NCBI RefSeq assembly: GCF_030272615.1 | Contig: NC_081413.1 | Location: forward strand, 563,642,010-563,706,009 | DNA length: 64,000 nt | Reading direction: 5' to 3' | From: Cryptomeria japonica | Lineage: Eukaryota > Streptophyta > Pinopsida > Cupressales > Cupressaceae | In this document: piece after piece, positions 35,501-45,439 of the stretch | How the letters are laid out: each line of letters begins with the position of its first letter | Numbering within the stretch: position 1 is the stretch's first letter | Notes under the pieces: generated by a model | What the model was told of the DNA's origin: nothing | Seen by the model: only the letters and a program-made list of their open reading frames with translations | Database searches by the model: none | Program-made: the position numbers and the translations under genes

Positions 35501-35963
35501 TGAGTGATGTTGTATTAGTACTCTCTCAAGTGCAACCATTTGACCCATTTACCATGAACTTGAGGAAGTCCAATGATGAAATATATGAGATACTCTCCCC
35601 AATGTGCTTGAGGACACCCTTGTTGAGTTATATCAGGAAAAGCTTCTCTCTTCTCTGCTTATATGTTTTGTGTTTCTCTAGATGGACCATCAAAAGTGTG
35701 TCATGATCTACCTCCAAAATTCTCCTTTTCACCTTAGGCACAAGAAAAAGATACATCCTATCTATGTGAAAGATGAGCTCATTAGCCTCTCTATAATTAT
35801 CATCTTGAATCTCCTCACTGAATCTCTTACAAATCAGTGCTCTAATTGCTGGAGTATTTGTTGCTAGCAATGATAACCTTCTTATAACCCCATCATGCAA
35901 GGAGTCTACCTCAAAGAACAATAATCTACAGCCGTTCAAAACTGAAGTCATCAAAATCAGCAA
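35500..35963 (-). pseudogene. Integrase zinc-binding region, core deleted
   Basis: The minus frame reads a connector (SEEIQDDNYREANELIFH) and then VDHDTLLMVHLEKHKTYKQR, corresponding to the His ligands of the integrase zinc domain. After a stop it passes through a short segment resembling the entry of the catalytic core (FIIGLPQVHG). It goes straight to KWLHLREYYYN, which in relatives lies at the end of the core. The stretch holding the three acidic catalytic residues is therefore gone. Confidence 0.75.
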
Positions 35964-36409
35964 TATACCAATGATGTGACAACTGCAACAATAACAAAAC
36001 TAAGTAGAAATTAGCAATGTGTGCCTTGTAAAATAGGTGGGCAACAATGTATATTTTGAGAACTCTCCATAAGTAGTCATAGACTGGAAAATGTTCTTTT
36101 CCATGACTAGGATTCCCATTATACTAGAGGCAGCAATACTCATGAATGTGATCATATCATCTTGTATGTAAGTGCACATGATTGCAATCAGCCATCCAAA
36201 ATAAAAAAATGTTATAATCAGCATTATCATATGGAAACAATACTAAACCAGAAATACCAGCCATATGAAAGATTGAATCAACCATTCAATGATGGAAAAC
36301 CTCTCCATAAAAATCTGCACTGTAACATTTCAAAACCAGCAACTTACTCCCCATTGATAACTTGATTGAAGCAGGTAATTTAATCTCCTATGTAAATTCC
36401 TGATACAAA

Positions 36410-38141
36410 TTAGTTTCCAACTCCGTGGAAATGTTGGAATCCTCTATCTTGTGGTGATCCTAGGGACATGTTATTGAAGATTGTTCTATGCTTATTTGGA
36501 AACATCTGAATACCAAAGTAAAGACTATATTTCTTACCACAACCTGAAATGGTACACATGTTCTCCAAAACTAAGCAATTTAATACACCAACAACTTGTC
36601 CAATGTTAGAATTCCTCTTATCCTCACCATTATCTAACATCAAACACCTCAATGTGACTATCTCCATTTGTCCGTCACCCATAGTTTTTTTTTTCAATTG
36701 TGGTATTTGGTTCCCATGAGTCATCTGAAGTTGTGAACATTGACTTTTCACAAGGCAACTAGAATGCACATAGAATTCCATAAATTTCTTTTCACTCCAA
36801 ATGTGAGAGATGGATAACTCAATAAATGTATCAAGGCATGTAACCGTTTTGAACCTCAATAGATCAAGAGGATCTCAAATGTAAAAACAACATTGAATTT
36901 GAATCAAAGAATCCCCATGCCCTATGCTGAGAGTTATAACCCTTACTCTATCACCCTTGTTAGCATGTTTTCCAAGATGAATAGATTTCTGTGGTGACAT
37001 AAGAGGAAGCAATGGATATGAAATTTGATCATTAGTTGCATACCTTAAGCTGCCAACAATGAGCTCAACCTCCTTTGATGAGGTAGGAATACCCTCAACA
37101 TGTATATCCTTGTAACTCTAAACATTTCTTTCAAATGCATATCTATCCATGATGTTACTATGAAATTCAATCAATGGATCACCGTTTGAGAGTATAGAGG
37201 ATAGGGCACATTCCTTCATCTTGAAACCCTCGAATCTAATAAGTAACCCTCTTTCTTCCTTGACTTTATCATTGTTTTGCTGACACATGCCATCATTAAA
37301 AAGTTAATAAAATTCTTTCTAGTACCAACTGTTTTTTACTAGCAACATGTCTATTGGATTTTGCTGAAACACCAGGATCCCACAACATCATCCATGAGAT
37401 ATTTTGAAGTTGAGAGAAAATATTTACCTTTCACTTTGCACCCTTCATCTTGTCTTCATTAATAGAACTCTTTTGATGATGATTAAACATGATTAATGGT
37501 ATGGAACCGAGTTGATGCAATAACTCTCCTCTACTATTATCTCCATTATTCCTTAAAATATAATTAAACTAATAACTTATGTTTTTGCCTTCCATTGATG
37601 ATGTCAAAATCCTCAAAATATTTTTAGCAAAACCCTCATCCTTGAAATGAAATTTATTAATAGAGAAAGATTCATGCAAATCCTCCTTGACTTTGTTTCC
37701 AAATTTGGCATGCTCTTTTAAAACCTTTGAAAAGTTATCTTGAAAGTCTTATTGTTCTACCTTCTTTTCATTGCCTAGAATATCAATGGCTTCAACCCCT
37801 AGCTCTGATTCTTCATTTGTCTCTAGATACAATTCCTTCAATTGATGATCTTGAATCTACTCCTTTTGATTCTTCTCATGTCTTTCTTTATCCTTTCTCA
37901 GCTGTTCTTCTTCCTCTATAGCCCTTACAAAGTACTTGTCAAAAGATATTACCCTTTTGAAAGCTTTAGGATTACCTTGGTACTCTTCAAAGATTCTGAT
38001 AATTTTTTCATGTTGAGGCATAATTCTTCCCATACATTCTAAATACTCTCAAAATGTTGGAAATTTTTTAATAATCAAGTACTCCACATACCAATAATTT
38101 TTTTTTCTTGCGTTGTCATTCTGTCTCATTCTCTTAAACAT
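36410..38141 (-). pseudogene. Unrecognised coding region in gag-RT position
   Basis: Starts with an ATG at 38141, only about 55 bp past the primer-binding site. The first minus frame (38141 to about 37480) has few stops and reads KKNYWYVEYLIIKKFPTF, IMPQHEKIIRIFEEYQGNPK, FDKYFVRAIEEEEQLRKDKE and a charged coiled-coil-like stretch. A second frame (about 37310-36410) reads KVKEERGLLIRFEGFKMKEC, TSSKEVELIVGSLRYATND and GDRVRVITLSIGHGDSLIQI. No Gag core, zinc knuckle, protease or RT motif is visible. It may be captured host sequence or a highly derived Gag. The 37310-37480 join is unclear. Confidence 0.5.
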
Positions 38142-38196
38142 TGATCAAAGAAACCCATGATTCACATAAATCATCCAATACCCAACAGGCTGACAA

Positions 38197-38214
38197 GATC
38201 ATGCTTTGATACCA
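38197..38214 (-). promoter_or_regulatory. Primer-binding site of the chromovirus derivative
   Basis: Minus strand reads TGGTATCAAAGCATGATC one base from the right LTR; an initiator-Met type site with A replacing G at position 9. Confidence 0.85.
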
Positions 38215-38215
38215 C

Positions 38216-39439
38216 TGTAATGTCCTCAACCCAAAATTTAATAATACTCTAAGATCTAGAAATTAGATTTACAAATGCTATACCAAATTTCACTGAAAAC
38301 ATCAAAACTAGCTAGCTAGTCTTGCACATAAGAGGCCAATTTAAATGAAACCTTAGAGAATGTTATTGAAATTGATTTTGATTTTTCTGATATGAGCATC
38401 ATATAATTAGGTCTGAAACTGATTAATAATAGTAGCAACACAAAATCTTTAAAACTCCAAAATATTAGACAAATCCACAAACTGTCACTCCCACAATTTA
38501 CCCGAACTACTTGAAACATCACCAATGTCACTGTTTGACTTCTAAATGGAAATATACAGGATATATAGTCTGTTACAAATATCATAACAGCAGCATAATG
38601 CTGTAATGCACCCACAAATAAGTCACAACAATAACAAACACACAACTATGCTCATTAAACCACTTTAAACAACTCTATTAAAGTCCTGCAAACTAAAATG
38701 AAGAAACTAACAAATCTCCTATCTTCTTTTAGTCAAAATGCAAACTTTGGATGAGATTGCCGGCTGTGAACAAAGGGTTTCTGTCCTCTGACCACCTGCT
38801 GCTCATGGGTTTTTGTCCACAAGCCTTCTACTCCAATGGGGTTTTGTCCATTGAAGAATCTCTCTGCAAATCTGCAAATATGAGAGAAAAAGTGATATCA
38901 ACAATTCCCTCCAAATGACCAAAATTACAATATTTGTATCCATCCTGCATGCAAGATTTTGGCGCCCAAATTCAACTTCCTTCTTGGGAATTCTTGCTAA
39001 TTTGGTTATGACAATTGCCAAAAGTCATCATTTAGCTGTCCAAGATTCTTCTCCACTTGTAACAAAACTTTCTAAAAATCATCCTACAACAACTTTCCAA
39101 AATGGCACAAATTCAAATTCAAACTCCCTCCTTTGGAATAATTGGCAGTTGCCAAAAGTTGTCATTGAGTTATCAAAGATTTTTCTCTGCTTGCAATGGC
39201 GGAAACTTTCTAAAATTCATCCTGCAATAACTTTCCCCAAATGGCACAAATTCCAACATTCCACTAAGTGTTTCTAAAAATTTAATTTAATATTTAAATG
39301 TCCTTTTGATATTGAGAATATTTGGACATTTCTAAATATTAAATTAATGATTCTCTCTAAGCTTATCCAATTAACCTATGGAAGAACAAATGGGTTAATA
39401 AATGCCAAAATTAGATTTTAAATAAAAGGGGACATGACA
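38216..39439 (-). repeat. 5' LTR of the chromovirus derivative
   Basis: 1,224 bp, homologous to 33648-34847 throughout; ends TGTAATG ... ATGACA on the plus strand. Confidence 0.92.
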
Positions 39440-39444
39440 AGAAC
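39440..39444. repeat. Target-site duplication AGAAC, right
   Basis: AGAAC immediately after the LTR; pairs with 33643-33647. Confidence 0.9.
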
Positions 39445-39840
39445 TCAGTTACGTTTAGTCCTCTGAAATGTGAACATTTAACAAAGCATCCCACAATAAA
39501 TGTTTACTCCTCCTTATTCATTGTAAATTCAGCAAACAATTAATCCAGTTTCACTAGAAATTTTAGAAACAACAACAGCAAATAATATTGCCAGAAATGT
39601 ATCAAATCAGCCGTGAGTGGTGCTAAAGAAATCACCTCAAATTATAGACTCTAGGCGCTATGGAAGCCACCCAAAACATAACCTAAATAGGTGCTGTACA
39701 AGCCATTAAACAACACAAATGGCACTATGGAAGCCACCTTATAACAGTAGTAATGGCACTTAGGGTTGTTGATTCAAGTAGCATCGATCAGATAAAACCA
39801 TATACCTATCTGTTTACATCAAATGAAGAAAGACGGTAAT
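39445..39840. other. Unassigned sequence between two elements
   Basis: Continues the DNA interrupted at 33647. No gene. Holds two short related blocks (GCGCTATGGAAGCCACC near 39655 and GCACTATGGAAGCCACC near 39722). Confidence 0.4.
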
Positions 39841-40346
39841 GCAGATACATATTTCATATGAATGATTTATATATCGAACCTCTTCACTATCGAATTGCAA
39901 TTAATACATGTCCAAAACATTATTGATATATAATCGGGTTATATTAGAATTGACCTGAATTAGTTATCGGGCTTGTTTGCTTTGATACCGATTCATTATC
40001 GGGTGTGTTTATATCAATCTGTTATCATTTACAATGGCACCGATTAGTTATTGTAGACACCGAATGGATCGGTTGCCATATGGAAGAGTCACAACCAAGT
40101 GACATCTTGGTCAAACATGTCTAAAAGACATGTCCGATCAAGGTGCCACTTGATCGTGTCTACCTTACTATATATGCATCATTCAAAAGAAAGGGGATGA
40201 CATCGAAATCGATACATGTTCATCCTCCATACCTGCAGCAAAAGTAAGACAAAAATATTATTGTCATAGTTATAATACCTAAATCTTAAATACACAATCT
40301 TGCATATAACTTGTTCATTAAATTGGAAATTGCAATAACATTTACA
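39841..40346 (+). repeat. Probable 5' LTR (start not defined) of a Copia element
   Basis: Sequence before the primer-binding site must end an LTR (...TTTACA at 40346). A TATA-like ACTATATATGC near 40168 supports promoter-carrying LTR sequence. The left limit is a guess; no matching 3' LTR is found after 44330 to define it. Confidence 0.45.
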
Positions 40347-40358
40347 TGGTATCAGAGC
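40347..40358 (+). promoter_or_regulatory. Primer-binding site (initiator tRNA-Met)
   Basis: TGGTATCAGAGC immediately after the LTR end ACA. Confidence 0.9.
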
Positions 40359-40435
40359 CAAGTTATCGAACCTGAGGCTATTCAATTTTGTGGAAAATTT
40401 AAGAACTAGTTTATATCAAGCATTCTATTTCTCTA

Positions 40436-41280
40436 ATGGCCAATGCTATGAGTTTCGAAGATAGACTTGGTGTGGGTGATGATTTCTCCGCATGGAAGTT
40501 CAGAATCAAGATGATTCTAAGGGAGAGCAAAGTCGAAACTTTTATCAAGACCGAATCTACGGAACCAGAGACCGAACCTGACAAAACATCATGGTTAGAA
40601 GGAAATGAAAAAGTAATCAAGATTATTGTTGATGGGGTGAGAAATAACATAATGCCCATTATAAAGAAACATGAAACAACTTTTGAAATGCTCAAAGCAC
40701 TTGTGAACACATTTGAGATATCAAATGCAAGTCGAACTATGGCCTTGACGCGAGAAATCAATCATATAACCATGAACAAAGGAGAGACAGTAAACGCCTA
40801 CTTCATGAGGATCTCAACTCTAAGAGATGAACTAGCAACTCTAGGGTATGAGATCTAGAGCAAAGAGTTAACACTCATTGCTCTAGATGGGTTACCCAGT
40901 GCATGGGAAACATTTGTCCAGGGCATCAGTGCAAGGGACAAATATCCCGAGTTTGAAAGACTAAGAGATGACTGTCTCCAAGAGGAATCTAGACTGAATA
41001 AGAAAGGAATAAAACATAAGAATATAGATGAAGACCTACAAGTCCTCAACACTAACTCCACCAAGCAAAACAAGAAAAGGCAGTTAGGAAGAGAAAAGGT
41101 CGTCAAGGCAAGAACACTTCAAAGAAGGACTTATCTCACATCCAATGCTACAGATGTGATCAATTCGGACACTATGTTGCAAAGTGCCCGGAAAGAACCA
41201 AGCAACATGCTACATTTGCCAAAGCAGGAAAGACTAAAGGGGAAGATGACTCTGGAAAGTATGTATTCTACTCAGCACTC
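40436..41280 (+). pseudogene. Copia Gag
   Basis: The start is ATG at 40436 (the displayed start; MANAMSFEDRLGVGDDFSAW is a standard Copia Gag opening). The Gag core continues through FEMLKALVNTFEISNASRTM and MRISTLRDELATLGYEI. TAG at 40856 interrupts it where CAG or GAG would fit, then SKELTLIALDGLPSAWETFV follows in frame. A one-base shift near 41065 moves to the pol frame, which carries the zinc knuckle CYRCDQFGHYVAKC at 41146-41187. From there the pol frame runs open into the protease. Confidence 0.88.
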
Positions 41281-43392
41281 ACAAGCCAAGCTTCTAACAA
41301 GATCAACTCATGGGTGATTGACAGTGGTTCATCCAGGCACATCACAGGGTGTAGAGAAGTACTTGATTCCATGACAGAGGAGAGTAATGAGGAAGTAACC
41401 ATCGGAGATGACTCCACACATCCAGTCAGAGGAATGGGAACCTGCACCATCAAATTGAAGACAAGCATATCCTTACGGCTCGAAGGAGTACTATATGTCC
41501 CCGACATCAAAAGGAATCTAGTCTCTATATCGGCACTGGAAGATAACGGATACAGAGTGACATTCATGGACAACAGAGTATTGGCTTGGCCAAAGAACTC
41601 TTCCATCAAGAAGGCAAAGACCATTGGACAGAGACAAGGCTATTTGTATGAGCTGTGCACAGAACCCAACCTAGCCCTAATCCATGAAGCCACTAATGCA
41701 AATGAAGTTTGGCATAGAAGATTAGGCCATCTAAATTTTAGGGCTTTATCTTCAATGGAAAACCTTGTCATAGGTCTACCTAAGTTAAAACAAGATCATT
41801 CAGGGGCATGCAAAGGATGTGCCCTAGGTAAAAATACCAAGGGTACATTCCAAAATAGTACTAGGAAAACTAGTAAAGTTCTAGAGTTAGTTCATTCTGA
41901 TGTATGCGGACCTATGTCCGTACCCTCTCTAGGGGGATTCTTGTATTATGTAATATTTGTTGATGACTACTCTAGGAAGACTTGGATCTACTTTCTGAAA
42001 TGTAAAGAATCAGAAGAGATCCTCTCTAGGTTTAAAGAATTTAAATCACTAACTGAAAACTACTCAGGAAACAAAGTTAAAACCCTAAGAACTGACAATG
42101 GGGGAGAATACACATCAGATTCGTTTAGAGAATTTTGTAGAGATAATGGGATTAAGAGGGAGCTTACTATACCTTATAACCCCCAAAAAAATGGGGTAGC
42201 TGAAAGAAAAAATAGGATTATAGTCGAAGCTGCCAAGGCCATGATTCTAGATCAAAACTTTAACACAAATCTCTGGGCAGAAGCATCCAGCACCGTTGTA
42301 TATATACAAAACAGATGCCCACACTCCCATCTTGAAGATAAAACTCCTGAGGAAGTATTCATTGAAATTAAGCCAGATATCAGCCACCTTAGGATATTTG
42401 GGTGTCCTGTCTATATCCATGTACCTAAAGAAAAAAGACTAAAACTAGACCCTTCTGGAAAAAGAGGAATGCTTGTAGGATATAGTGAAACCTCCAAAGC
42501 CTATAGAATCTATGTACTTGGTCAAAGAAATATTGAACTAAGTAGGGATGTAATCTTTGAGGAAGACTTAGCCTTCAAAAGAGCTCAGAGCTCCATAGAA
42601 CCTGAAATCAATGTCCCTTTTTCTAACTTAGATGAAGATCTTGCTCCTGAGTTTCAGAGGGAGAATCTAGATGAAACTGAAAATGAAAATGAACACTCAC
42701 CTAGAAATCTCAAGAAAAGACCACTATGGGCCACCAAAACAGTAGAAGAAGTTCAGAGGTTTGCTGCTCCTTCAGGAACCTTCAGAGAAAGCAAAAAGCC
42801 TAATAAATTTACTAGCTATGTTGCTCTTATGAATGATCTATCTAAAAATGAACCTGACAATGTAACTGATGCCCTTAAACATCAAGTATGGAAGGATGCT
42901 ATGTCTGAAGAGTATCAATCCATAATGAAAAATAATGTATGGGAGATTGTTCCTAGGCCAAATAAGAAATCTGTTGTTTCTTCTAAATGGCTTTTTAAGA
43001 TCAAACATGCAGCAGATGGTAGTATTGAAAAACATAAGGCTAGATTTGTAGCCAGAGGGTTCTCTCAAAAGGAAGGAATAGACTATGAAGAGACATTTGC
43101 TCCCGTAGCCAGATATACCTCAGTAAGGATTGTGCTAGCCATTGCAGCAGCAAAGGGATGGAAGGTACACCAAATGGATGTAAATACAACTTTTCTTAAT
43201 GGAGAGATCTTTGAAGAAGTATACCTAGAGCAACCTGAAGGGTTTGAGATTCATCATGCAGAGTCTCATGTGTGTAGACTCAAGAAAGCTCTATATGGGC
43301 TTAAACAGGGTCCCAGGGCCTGGTATGAAAGAATTGACACATATCTATCAAAACTAGGCTTCTCTAAAAACAGAACAAAGGTGATATGCTAA
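41281..43392 (+). pseudogene. Copia protease, integrase and RT (first part)
   Basis: Long open frame (692 codons from an internal Met at 41314, open upstream as well). Domains in order: protease VIDSGSSRHITG; pre-integrase NEVWHRRLGHLNF; integrase LVHSDVCGP, LRTDNGGEY and QKNGVAERKN (all three catalytic residues); a Glu/Asn-rich linker; RT KARFVARGFSQKEGIDYEET, HQMDVNTTFLNGEIFEEVYL and KKALYGLKQGPRAWYERID. The end (GFSKNRTKVIC, TAA) is caused by a deletion of a few dozen bases just before the catalytic box. Confidence 0.9.
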
Positions 43393-44330
43393 TATTGATT
43401 TTGTATGTTGATGACTTATTAATCACAGGAGAAGATCACCTTATAGATCAATGCAAGAAAGATCTATCCAAAGAATTTGATATGAAGGATTTGGGATTCC
43501 TTCATTATTTCCTAGGGTTGGAAGTATGGCAGAATTCTGATAACATTATTCTAAACCAAGGCAAGTATACCTTGGACATCTTGAAGAGATTTGGAATGCT
43601 AAACTGTAGACCCATGACTGCTCCAATGGAAACCAATCTTCATAAACTTAAAGAAGCAGCAGCAGAATCACCTTCTACTAACCCCACTCTATACAAGCAG
43701 ATGATTGGGTCTCTTATGTACTTGGTAAATACAAGGCCAGATATCTACTATGCAGTGAATGCTTTGAGTTAGTTTATGTGTGAGCCAAAGGAGATATACC
43801 TGGTTGCAGTAAAACACATTATGAGATATTTACAAGGCACCTTGAATCTTGGTCTCAAGTATGAGAAAGTTGATCTTAATCTACATGGATTCACAGATTC
43901 AGATTGGGCTGGAAGTGTGACTGATAGGAAAAGCACCTCTGGGTGCTGCTTTAGTTTGGGATCAGCCATGATATCCTGGATCAGCAGAAAGCAGTCTTCT
44001 ATAGCGCAAAATTCCACCGAGGCCGCAATGGCTGCTCGAGAAGCAGTGTGGCTTAGAAAGTTACTTGTGGGATTGTTTGGTGATCCTATGAAGCCTACTA
44101 TTATCCATTGCGACAATCAAAGCTGCATAAAACTTTCAGTGAATCCAGTCCATGATAGATCCAAGCATATTGAGATTCCATACCATTACGTGCGTGATAT
44201 GGTAGACAAAAATGTGATCCAATTGGAGTATGTGAATACAGGAGACCAGACTGCAGATATTCTGACCAAACCCCTTTCCAGAGTGAAGGTTGATCACTTT
44301 AGAAAAGGTTTGGGTATGATAGAAAGGTAA
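43386..44330 (+). pseudogene. Copia RT catalytic box and RNase H
   Basis: Reads MLILILYVDDLLITGED with an intact YVDD, then FDMKDLGFLHYFLGLEVW, RPDIYYAVNALS, a TAG at 43770 (CAG expected before FMCEP) and the RNase H: GFTDSDWAGSVTDRKSTSGC, STEAAMAAREAVWLRKLL and IIHCDNQSCIKLSVNPVHDR. It ends DQTADILTKPLSRVKVDHFR and a stop at 44328. RNase H catalytic acidic residues appear intact. Confidence 0.9.
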
Positions 44331-44967
44331 TCTGTTTTGTAACCTATACTTGCATATCAATAAGATGTTTAATGTGTAAACTTCTTTGTCGTGTTAGGAC
44401 TTCTATGGGTGTAACCCCCTGTGTTCATATTCAAGAAGTGACGACTTCTCAAATATTGTACACTTGTATGGGAACATCATAAGGTGACGATCTTATGATG
44501 TTCAAACCAGTTATCGTGATAGGATCTCTGGTATGTCATGGATGTGCCATGATTGTGTTGTGATATTACATTTGAAATAGAATGCTAGTGCACTTATCAC
44601 AACTTGGATATGTTGAAAATTTAATTATTTTCATATGATTATCCTTAGTATTGCGTGTGTTCGTCATTTATTGAATAGCGTTGATTAATAATAGTTTCCT
44701 TATTACTAAATATTGACATTTTAAATATATTAAATATTAAATAATACTTTTCTTTATTATTATATATTAAATATATTACCAGTTTAATCCTTTATTTAAT
44801 ACTTTTCCTTTATTATTTTATATATTAAATATATTTACATTTTAATCACTTATTTATAACCTTATTTAATTAATCCATATATTAATATTATTTAATAATT
44901 TTACATTAGGTGATACCGTAGGGGTTATCACAAAATTGCATAGTATTGGATTAGGGGCTTTTGTCTA
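44331..44967. other. Unassigned AT-rich sequence
   Basis: After the Copia RNase H. No polypurine tract or copy of the upstream LTR. 44640-44900 consists of TATTAAATATATT-type repeats. A short inverted repeat GTGATA...TATCAC lies at about 44910-44932. No gene seen. Confidence 0.45.
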
Positions 44968-44972
44968 CTAAC
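44968..44972. repeat. Target-site duplication CTAAC, left
   Basis: CTAAC immediately before the 44973 LTR; identical copy at 63011-63015, 18 kb away. Confidence 0.88.
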
Positions 44973-45283
44973 TATTTGCTCCCGAATGGAATAGTTTTAA
45001 CTTACAGAAAATAAACAGAACACAACAACATAACAGAATAATAGCAAATAAATATTTAACACAGCATATGGCAGAATGATGTTTCTTTATTACCAAGTGT
45101 AATTTTGCATATCATCCCCCTCTCCTGTTCTCGATACAACAACAATATAAATAGTACCGACGATTGGTTAAGACTGCCAACCGTCGGCAACTTACCCAAT
45201 TCTCGGGAATTAATTGCACTGCCCTTATTAACAAAACATAACAAAGTAGTATTTATTTATGAGTTGCATATTTGCCTTCTACA
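44973..45283 (-). repeat. 3' LTR of the outer gag-protease element
   Basis: 311 bp. Plus strand reads TATTTGCTC ... CTTCTACA; the expected TG start appears as TA here and as TG in the partner at 62700. Contains AATATAAATAGTA near 45146, a TATA-like block best read on the plus strand. Confidence 0.88.
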
Positions 45284-45302
45284 TCAGCCCCCCTAAAAAA
45301 GA
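45284..45302 (-). other. Polypurine tract of the outer element
   Basis: Minus strand reads TTTTTTAGGGGGGCTGA and then the LTR start TGTAGAAGGC. Confidence 0.8.
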
Positions 45303-45439
45303 GGTCGTCTTCTAGACAACGAAAACTAGAATGGGAGCTAATCTAACATATGCGATTATTGATAGGGATGAGGGGATGTCCTTGACAGAAGAGAGGACTG
45401 AGGGATGTTTGGCTGTTGCTGTAGGCATTGGAGAGGCTC

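Larger units (their letters stand above)
33648..39439 (-). mobile_element. Non-autonomous Ty3/gypsy chromovirus derivative
   Basis: Complete insertion with 1.2-kb LTRs at both ends and a perfect 5-bp target duplication AGAAC (33643-33647 and 39440-39444). Orientation is minus: primer-binding site next to the right LTR, polypurine tract next to the left one. Only the integrase zinc-binding region, integrase C-terminus and a chromodomain remain of pol. Gag, protease, RT, RNase H and the integrase core are absent. About 1.8 kb of unrecognised coding sequence stands in the gag-RT position. Confidence 0.9.
40347..44330 (+). mobile_element. Ty1/copia element, nearly complete coding region
   Basis: Plus-strand Copia: primer-binding site, gag with zinc knuckle, protease, integrase, RT, RNase H, broken by only a few lesions. 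These are TAG at 40856, a one-base shift near 41065, a small deletion near 43380 and TAG at 43770. No polypurine tract or 3' LTR was found in the 640 bp before the next element, so the 3' end seems lost. Confidence 0.88.

Noticed and set aside
44331-44967. 3' LTR of the 40-kb Copia
   Set aside because: No polypurine tract and no match to the sequence before the primer site at 40347.
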